Source: Luzula sylvatica
Lineage: Eukaryota; Streptophyta; Magnoliopsida; Poales; Juncaceae
Direction: 5' to 3'
Length of the DNA stretch: 64,000 bases
Assembly (NCBI GenBank): GCA_946800325.1
Contig: OX326961.1
Span: forward strand, 36,723,043-36,787,042
The position numbers were made by a program, and so were the translations under genes. Each line of letters opens with the position of its first letter. The stretch's first letter is position 1. Positions 56,121 through 64,000 of the stretch are shown here, piece by piece. The notes beneath the pieces are model-generated. The model did no database searches, was not told the DNA's origin, and saw only the letters and a program-made list of their open reading frames with translations.

Positions 56121-57785
56121 ATTTGGTATACAAAAATTGAGATAAGTATTTTAAAATCCATATTTTCCCTCATATTTAATACTATTGTTAAAGGTTCAAT
56201 ATGTTCAATGAAAGATAAACCTAGAATTCCATGTAACTCCCTCCAAACTCTAGTTGTATATTGACATTCTCTATATATATGATTCACAGATTCCTAATTT
56301 GTTTGGCATAAAGGGCATCTATTAGCAAAGTTCCATCCTCTCTTCATTAAGTTATCAATTGTAAGTACCTTATTTTTAATACATAAGTATAAAAAAATCT
56401 GTACTTTTTTTGGTATTTTTATTTTCCAAATATTTCTAAGTTCACTTTTAATAAATGGTCCACTAATTAGAAATTTATATGTATCTTTGCAGTTATACCC
56501 TCCATCTTTGCTCGATTGCCATTTGAAAAACATCATTCTGAAATTGCTGTAGCATTGTAGAATTACAAATTTGTTCCAATTGAAGAAATTTCTCATTTGC
56601 CACTCTTGAAAGAGGTACATTAATTCCTAAACTCTGATATAATGTAGTTTCATTTATTTTTTTCATGAAATATGCAACTGTACCCTCTCTATTTTCAGTA
56701 AATGTATGTAATTGTGCATATTTTTCTAAAATGGCAGTACCACACCATCTCCCTTTCCAAAAGTTTACTCTAGTACCATTTCCTAATATGATATTTATAC
56801 TATGATTAAAAAAATCCATATTTTTTAAAACATCATTCCAAAAATAAGAATTATTTCTCTTATTAGTATCTCCTATATCTCCATTTTCATGTATTTGCTC
56901 TACTAAGTTATACCAACCTTGTTTTCCCTCTGAATTATAATATAAGCACAACCACTTAATTAATAAAACATTATTAAAAGTTTCTAAATCCAAAATTCCA
57001 AGTCCTCCTTTATCCTTAGGTTGACATATAGTCTTCCAATCAATTAAGTTATATCCAATATTCTTAGATCCTTTCCACAAAAAAGATTTTCTGACTTTGT
57101 CAATTTCTTTATAAACCCATTTTGGAAATTTAAATACATTAAAGTAATAAATAGGCATAGAAGTAAGAACTGAATTTATCAATATTAACCTTCCTTCTCT
57201 ACTTATCATACCACCCTTCCATCCTTGTAGTTTATTAGTTATTTTATCAATTATTATCATATAATACTCTCTTGAAGGTCTTTTATAATGCAATGGTAAT
57301 CCCAAATATGTTAATTAATGGTAATTTACCAATAGGACAGTTTAATTCACTTGACATTTTTTCCATATCTTCATTTCCAACATTTAGTCCAATAATTTCT
57401 GACTTTAAATAGTTTATTTTTAATCCGGTCTCTTTACCAAATATATCCAATATATATTTTACCCTTTTATATTATTTATTTCTGGTTTTAAAAATATAAT
57501 TGAATCATCAGCATAGTATAAACTTGTATATATATGTTCCATTGGTCTTAATATATATATTTTTATCACTAAGTCTTTCTATAAGTTTAGATAGAACATC
57601 CATAACCAATATAAATAGATATGTGGAAAGAGGATCACCTTGCCTTAAACCTCTTTTAAGGTGCATATTTTTTCATGGATTTCCATTAAAAATCACTTTT
57701 GTACATCCTTTTAAAACTGAATTTTCAATCCATTTTATCCATTTATCTCCAAATTGTCTTGCTTTTAAAAGTTTTATTAAAAAAA

Positions 57786-58436
57786 TGTAGGATTACGCAT
57801 ACGATTATTAGAGTATGCAGCGGAATTATTCACGCATGCGTAACCTAATTCTACCCTGGATCACACTCGAAAAACACCGAAAAAGGAAGAGTAATCAGAA
57901 TTTTACCTCGTACAAGTTAGTACGTGATGACTTCTCCTCCAGATCTCGTGAACCTTCTCCAAGGATTGGTCTTGCACTCCCTCTACTCGTGTCCACCTTG
58001 ATTTCGTCTGATCAGAACCGCCAACACCGTTCTAGTCGGTATCACGATTATTTCTCTCAAGAACTTGCTCAGATTTTTCTCTTCTGCTATTCTCCAGATC
58101 TCAATTTGTGTTTTGTGAAAAAGAGAGAATAATTTCGGCGGCCAGAAATTCGGCGGCCAGAATTAGGGATTCGGAGGAGAGAGAAAATTATGAAATCAGA
58201 ATATATATATAGGAAAAATTTAGGTTAAACCAAAATTAGGTTAAACCCTAACAGGCCATAATCAGATTAAAAGCCTAATAATCAGAGTAGACCCGAAAAG
58301 GATTAAACCATAATTAATAGGTTAAACCTATAAGTTCTGAACAGGCCCAGGTTTAATTACTGGCCCAATTTTGACTGCAGCTTTGCCTATTTATATAAAT
58401 TCTTCCAAGCTAATTCTTAAGCCATATTTTCTTTCA
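57786..58436 (-). mobile_element. Solo LTR (651 bp) inside the LINE relic, copia-like
   Basis: TGTAGGATTACGC to ATTTTCTTTCA with TG...CA ends. Flanking A runs (57,781-57,785 and 58,437-58,441) give AAAAA as a duplication. Removing it restores the LINE reading SWDFF-NKLLKARQFGDKW, which matches SWDFLLKLLKQRNF of the intact LINE. Its end TATTTTCTTTCA resembles the copia LTR end TATTTCCTTCA at 10,432, suggesting minus orientation and a related family. Confidence 0.85.
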
Positions 58437-58853
58437 AAAAAATCCCAAGATACACTATCAAATGCTTTATGTATGTCCAATTTTAGAATTAATATAGGTA
58501 TTTTTAATCTCTATGAATTTACATAAGATTTCTCTTGCATATATATAATTTTATGCTATATTTCTCCCTTTTATAAATCCCTATTGATTTCTATCAATCA
58601 TTTTGTCAATGTGTATACTCAATCTGTTAGTAAGCAATTTTGAAAATAATCTTTGTATACTACTAGTTAAACTTATTGGCTTGAAATCTCTTGGTTCCAA
58701 TGGAATCTCTTTTTTAGGTATTAAAGTAATATAAGAGCAATTAAAATGAGATAATCCAATATGTCCCTCTTTCTTAAATAACTATAATATTTCATCCTTC
58801 AAAAAATTCCATAATGTTTTAAAAAATTCCCCATTATATCCATCAGGTCCAGG

Positions 58854-59371
58854 CAATGTTACAGAAATCGCTAGGCGCTAGTCGGGCGGACGGGCACCGT
58901 CTAGCGCCTAGAGGGATTAATCGGGGATTAATCGGATCTAGGCGAATTTGTAATTTTACATAGTTTTTGTCATTTTTTTAATTTTTATATATTATAATTT
59001 GTGATATAATTTTTTATACTAAAAATAATGTATATTAATTTATTTAAAACAACGTTCAAACAAATCATAACATGAAATTTACATATTAATTTATTTAAAA
59101 CAACGTCCAAACAAATTGTAACATGAAATCTACAAAATACCATTAATACAAATTCAAATAAATCACAAAATAAAATTACTAAAAATAGAAAAAAGAAAGG
59201 AAATGAGTTATGGGTCTTAATAAATTTTAAAAAAAAAAAAAAAAAAAAAAAAATTGGCCTGGACGGATCTAGGCGGAATTATGCGGGCCTAGGCTAAACG
59301 TGGGCGTTTTCCCAACGCCTAGCGCCTAGGCGCCGCCTATGCGGCCGCCTAGACCGATTTTTAGAACATTG
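58854..59371. mobile_element. hAT-type MITE with 8-bp target-site duplication
   Basis: Flanks GGTCCAGG (58,846-58,853) and GGTTCAGG (59,372-59,379) differ at one base. The ends CAATGTTACAGAAATCG and CGATTTTTAGAACATTG are inverse copies, with subterminal CTAGGCGC/GCGCCTAG repeats. The 518-bp element is non-coding with an A run at 59,229-59,253. It interrupts the LINE relic between PEPN and PGPDG codons. Confidence 0.9.
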
Positions 59372-59690
59372 GGTTCAGGTGTCTTATCTGATTTCCAATT
59401 TTTTATAATTAAATTTAATTCTTCCATATTAAATTCTTGGTCCAAATCAGATAAATTATTATTATCATATCTATATAATATATTTAAATCAATACTTTCC
59501 AAACTTCCAGTATCAGATTGTACCTGTCCTAATAAATTTCTATAGAATTGAAATAATGTTTTAGCTTTGTCCTTGTGATTTCCTAACTCTATTCCTTGGT
59601 CATCCTTAATCATTGCTATCATGGATTTTGATTTTTTAATAGTAGCATGAGTATGAAATTTTTTCAGAGTTTCAAAATCAAATTAATAAA

Positions 59691-61267
59691 TGACCAAAAA
59701 AAAAAACCTTGATGCTGGTATTGAAACCGATATTTTACGCTTAAACATTTTTGAAAAAAAATACCATATAATTTCCCATTCATTGAATATTGATTAACCA
59801 CTTCCAAAATTTCGTTTTGTTTACGTCCTTTCATTTAATAACATTAAATTGTACAAATAAATACTGGTCAACAATTTTAAACATTAAATTGGTCAATAAT
59901 TTTAATGATATTAATTTTGTTTTTTGCAAAAAAACCCTTAGACATTTAATGATATTAAATTGATCCAATAAATATTGGTCAACGACTTTAATAACATTAA
60001 ATTGATCCTATAAGCATCAGTCAATAATTCTAAAATTATTCTGTAGGCTCGGTCCACATGAATTTGGACTGTTTTTAGTTTAAATACATCATTTAAACTA
60101 TGAAATTTAAATATTAAATGAAAATCAATGGATTGTTTTATTACCCATTTTGTTAGGTAAATATTGTACTATTTAAAGCCATACATGTTCCAATCCCAAA
60201 TCCACCAGAACTCAAGAACTCACGACCTCTTCTTCTCCTGATAAGCTGGTTAGTCTTTCATATTTTCTACCTCTGAATTAATATCAAAAACATAAAATCC
60301 TTGTTTAACATAATTTATTTTTGGGAAAAAAAATTATGTTACAAATTAACGAGAATTCAATCTATTAGGTTTAGAACAAAATGGTTATATTTAAATCCAA
60401 TCTTTGATATCATAAAAAGATCGGCTCTGGCTCATCTGTGTATATATGGCGAATGTATGAATTACTTAATTATTTGCTATTTAAATCACCTTGGTAATTT
60501 TGAATCCTCCAATTTCTTTTGTTTCAGTAATCTTATTTCGCAAACTTTGAACCCGGTAAATCACATATTATTGCTTACCGTATAAACATTTTCGATCATG
60601 TCTTAAAGAAGTTCGAATAACTAAATCACTTTTATTTTCTTATACAATATATGTACTAAAAATGATTTGCTGTGTCTATTTGAAATTTTAATTATTCAAC
60701 GATTTTAGCAGTTTTTGAATCAGCTGTAATTATGCCAAACTCTGATCTTTATGTCTACTTTTTGCAACTTATTGATGATTTTAGCAGTTTTTTCATAATT
60801 CCAAATGACAATCTCATATCCATATCTTCTAGATTTTTTTTTGTAACTAGTCTTGTTAGCATAATAATTTCACTAGTGGTTAATTTAATTTAGGCTTTAA
60901 TAAATGGTATCCTCTGTTCCTATGAAAGATTTGTTTTGAATTTTTTTTTTTTATTAAAATGTGAATCCTCATTGTTTCGCGTACTTTCAAACCGATAAAA
61001 GTAAGTTGCAACCTATCACTTAACTTAGAAACTTTCTTAAACATTACCCCGAGTAATTAAAATATTAGACCACTTTTATTTTCAAACAACCAATCTTCCT
61101 AAAAAAGAAAAGAAAAGAGTAAAATAAATAAGAATAATATTTAAAAAAAAAATACATTCTTATTTCTAAACATGAAATAAACAAATGAGGACAAGAATCA
61201 TGTGTTTATGATAATTGAGCTAATATTTAAACGGGAGTAATAATAATTAATATACAAGCGATCGCTT
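59691..61267. other. Intergenic, no gene seen
   Basis: AT-rich DNA with repeated GGTCAATAATTTTAA-like words at 59,860-60,030. A TTTAAAGCC and CT-rich patch near 60,170-60,240 could be a leader exon of the gene at 61,608, but this is not demonstrable. Confidence 0.4.
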
Positions 61268-61335
61268 GTACAATTGGTTTGACACTTGTGTGTGGTAGAT
61301 ACCACCCGAGTTCAAAACCCGTCAAAAAAAAAAGA
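61268..61335 (+). mobile_element. Possible tRNA-derived SINE fragment
   Basis: A B-box-like GAGTTCAAAACCC and an upstream ATTGGTTTGACACTTG at tRNA-like spacing are followed at once by an A-rich tail. The A box is poor, so this is a weak call. Confidence 0.35.
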
Positions 61336-61607
61336 ATAATAACTCAGTTTTTTAAATTATTAAACATTAAAATACAAATCATATGAGTTGCTTATGAATC
61401 AACTAAACAGGTGCCAATCTGTCCTTCAATTCGAAGTATGAATGTATTGAATATTTTCTATGTTTTGTAGGAATATTTTTTTAGATTGTTTTAGGAGTAC
61501 AAATGAAATTAATTTATTTTCAATGATTTTGTAGGGATACTCATTTTCCATGATTTAGGAGTTGTATTGAATCCCTAAACCTAACTAATAAACAAAATTA
61601 TGTCGAA

Positions 61608-62559
61608 ATGACTGAGGTTATCAGTACATCTCAAAACCCTAAACACGAAATTCCCGAGTATTCAATCCAAAATTCGAACTTCAAGAAGCCCAAAAAAACT
61701 AAAGCAAAATTTGCCCAGAATTCGGCTCTAAATTTGAATTTTGGAAGTGTTGAAAAGGCGACTAATGAAAGACTAGTATCAACTCATAAAGGGCAATATG
61801 GTAATTTGGACAAGAATGTAGAGAGAAGCGATGGAAAGAGAAAGAAGCCCCTGACTGAGATTGTTAAGGGCAAGAAAAATCAATTCTTTCGTTACGATGT
61901 AGTTGTGGGTCCCACGAAAGTTACGCCTATCTCCAAGGTACCCATCTAATATTTCATTTCATCTTCAATTTGTGAAAAATCTATGTATTACTTCCGCTAC
62001 GTTGATGTATAAACAGTCGAGCCTTTTGGCGAAAGGCTGTGATATTTTCTATGTAAATGATGAAAATATCATGAATGTGATATTTCATATTTGTGAAATA
62101 TGATGATAATGCCCCTGGACAATTCTTGATTGTAGCTGATACTGCAATGGAATGTTTTCATGATATTTTCTTATGTAATATCATGAACGTGAAATATCAA
62201 GAATGCCCCTAAATATCATGATATTTTATAATTAGTTTAGGGTACAAATGGAATCAATTTACTCATAATATTTTTTGTGGCACATTAATGAAGATTTACT
62301 GTTTTAATATTTTGGTAACTTTGTTTATTTTTATTTTTAGGGCGATTCTCCCTTGGAAAAGCGTCAGAAAGTGGGCCCAATTATACAGGAGAAAACGGCC
62401 ATACCAAAGCCGAAAAATCTCTCAAGAAGTACCAAAATTCCTGTACCAGTAAAGCAAAGTACTAAGGATAAATCTTTGAACACTGGTACGAGTACCAAGG
62501 AGAGAGAAACAGTAACTCAGCCCGAAGAAAAGCGTCCTAGAACCTGTTTTTGGAATTAG
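61608..62559 (+). CDS. Small basic protein of unknown function (182 aa, two exons)
   Basis: Exon 1 is 61,608-61,937 (donor AAG|GTACCC) and exon 2 is 62,341-62,559 (acceptor TTTTTATTTTTAG). The join is phase 0 and the frame has 183 codons including TAG. The protein is Lys/Ser/Thr-rich with nuclear-signal-like clusters KKPKKTKAK, GKRKKPL and EKRQK, a short hydrophobic patch FFRYDVVVGPTKV at the exon junction, and a Thr/Lys-rich tail ending RPRTCFWN. No known domain, signal peptide or membrane segment. The composition suggests a nuclear or nucleic-acid-associated protein, which is inference. The intron contains several ATATCATGAA/TGATATTTC repeats. Confidence 0.6.
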
Positions 62560-63010
62560 TTTATCCTTAGAAAGTATGAATAATTCACAAGGATTTTGTA
62601 ATGATTTATTGTAAGGTAGTTTTGAATAAAATGATTTATTGTAAAAGTGTATTTTTGAGCTGTTATTTGGCTTTTCTTGTAATTTATTATCTTTTATGTT
62701 GAAAGTGGTGATCAGTAAATAGATCTCATGAATATTGGTCAACAACTTAAATTTATTTTATATCAGACCCAATAAATATCAGTACGGTTTTTTTTTTTTA
62801 ATTCATATGATAAATGAATATAAATCATACATCAAATTATCAATTTAGTTTATATATGAGAACAATTTAAACTTTTTATGATAATTGAAAAAAAAGAAAA
62901 ATGCTATAGTTACCATAGATAAACACAAATTCAACCTCGCAGATTTTTAAGGAAAAAAATCAATGGGACCCTTGTACAAGAATTGACATTAACTAGCTTT
63001 ATCATGACAT
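62560..63010. other. Intergenic, 3' flank of the small basic protein gene
   Basis: AT-rich. TGATTTATTGTAA occurs twice near 62,602 and 62,630. No gene is supported. Confidence 0.45.
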
Positions 63011-63019
63011 AATTTTATT

Positions 63020-63375
63020 TTGTCTTTTAGCGGACTGGTTTTTAAAACCCGGTTTGCTATTTTAGCTTTTTCTCTGGCTGGTTTTAAAATCTCATTTTTT
63101 TGCCCAACAACTCTAACTGTGTTTAATCAACCTGTTAAACATACGGATTTTTAAACCCGGTAATTAGATTTTTTAATCCGGCGGAATTTTAAAATTCGGT
63201 AGTTAGTGCTATTAAGCCGGCGGGATTTTGAAACCCGGTATTTAGTCCTAATTAACAGTCTGGGATTTTAAAACCCGATAGTTTTTCTTTGTTACTGTCA
63301 AACCTGACATGTAGGTAATTTGTGCCAATTAACAAGGCGGAATTTTAAAATCCGGTACCTACGGGATTTTAAAAT
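63020..63375 (+). repeat. Array of GGATTTTAAAACCCGGTA-type repeats
   Basis: Eight or nine degenerate copies of a motif near GGCGGGATTTTAAAACCCGGTA occur at spacings of about 35-80 bp (near 63,027, 63,148, 63,180, 63,220, 63,263, 63,340, 63,363). The core GATTTTAAAATC is palindromic. No coding sequence. Confidence 0.7.
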
Positions 63376-64000
63376 CAGTTCCAAGTTATTTCTGAAATTT
63401 TCTTAAAAAGGAACTTAGTTTTTGAATTTTCATCCCAAAAGAAGCTACATGCAGAAATGCTCCTTAATATGAACATGGTGAATATGGACAAACAAGTCTA
63501 GCACGTATTTGGTATCTTGATGCACATGATGAATTACTAGATCCAAACAGGACCGGTCCCGATATTTTAGTTGCCCTAGCCCGAGATGATATTGGTCATA
63601 AGATGTTGTTCCGTCATGTTGCCCCGTAAAAAAATATATGTTTTTTTTAAACAAGTATTAGTAAATTTTATGACTTCACGAATTTGGTGAAATTTTACTT
63701 TAGTACAGAACAAACGACCTATGAAGAAATCGACAAGTACGAGCGTCTTTGGAAGATTTGCAAATCTCCATACTTGAAGAGAAGCAAACCAACCAGATGA
63801 TTTTGTGGCAATTCACTATGCGGTTGTAGTAGTAAGTTGACACATGGAAAACTCGAAGAATCCACAACAGGATTCGGAAAATAAATTTGAGGTTTAGATA
63901 TTGCATGTGTTGCTTAATCATTTGAGGATTTAGGGATTTTTTTTTTAAATTCGTTTCAAATCAGGATTACTATATTCTTAAATTAGATAAGCAAATAATA
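63376..64000. other. No supported feature
   Basis: Short frames on the minus strand have no recognisable content. GC is slightly higher at 63,540-63,620, but nothing identifiable is present. Confidence 0.45.

Larger units (their letters stand above)
55391..59690 (-). mobile_element. Decayed LINE (third copy), split by a solo LTR and a hAT MITE
   Basis: Reading right to left: HTHATIKKSKSMIAMIKDD (59,600-59,660), KSDKTPEPN (about 59,380, joined to PGPDGYNGEFFKTLW across the MITE), reverse transcriptase blocks KLDIHKAFDSVSWDFF (58,440-58,490), KARQFGDKWIKW (57,725-57,765), GLRQGDPL (about 57,640), YADDSIIFLKP (about 57,500), GLPLHYKRPS (57,290), SFLWKGSKNIGYNLIDWK (57,050), then zf-RVT IWKIKIPKKVQIFLYLC and CPLCQTN (56,300-56,440). 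Frameshifts and stops break it, and the endonuclease is missing. It belongs to a different LINE lineage from the two intact ones. Confidence 0.85.

Noticed and set aside
63445..63921. Two minus-strand frames of about 70 codons
   Set aside because: No domain, splice signals or composition expected of coding sequence in this AT-rich context.

Overview
The window is nuclear DNA from a flowering plant, most likely a eudicot. Genes are split by short AT-rich GT-AG introns, the intergenic DNA is very AT-rich, and the plant-specific genes sit among L1-type LINEs, Ty1/copia LTR elements, hAT, MULE and CACTA relics and MITEs. No species can be named from the sequence alone, and I saw no bacterial, plastid or mitochondrial segment.

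Layout. 1-3,994 (minus): 5' two thirds of CTC1, the large subunit of the telomere-capping CST complex, running off the left edge. 4.2-24.7 kb: a nested transposon complex between two inverted homologous arms (about 4,185-5,650 and 24,255-24,745). Inside are a CACTA-like relic split by a solo LTR, which is itself split by a copia element, then a hAT-like MITE and an L1 LINE with intact ORF2. 25.35-25.96 kb: a small two-exon plant gene of unknown function. 28.8-29.1 kb (minus): a short atypical HLH regulator. 29-37 kb: gene-poor DNA with tandem repeats, a tRNA-derived SINE and MITEs. 37.1-48.1 kb (minus): two tandem, apparently intact subtilases of 771 aa each, on a segmental duplication that later gained several transposons. 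49.6-54.9 kb: a weak four-exon small-gene model whose introns hold an antisense LINE (intact ORF2) and a solo LTR. 55.4-59.7 kb (minus): a decayed LINE split by a solo LTR and a hAT MITE. 61.6-62.6 kb: a two-exon gene for a small basic protein.

The genes do not form a pathway: telomere maintenance, an HLH regulator and secreted proteases are unrelated neighbours.

The most unusual signal is in the nested LTR elements. The copia element (9,472-17,023) carries 36 copies of a CGTCATGACG-type palindrome, almost all in pairs 20-23 bp apart; in its LTRs the spacing is exactly 22 bp. The unrelated solo LTR around it carries 12 copies of a different palindrome, centred on TTCGAA, in six pairs also 21-22 bp apart and repeating every 83-86 bp up to its TATA box. 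The copia element inserted exactly into that TATA box.
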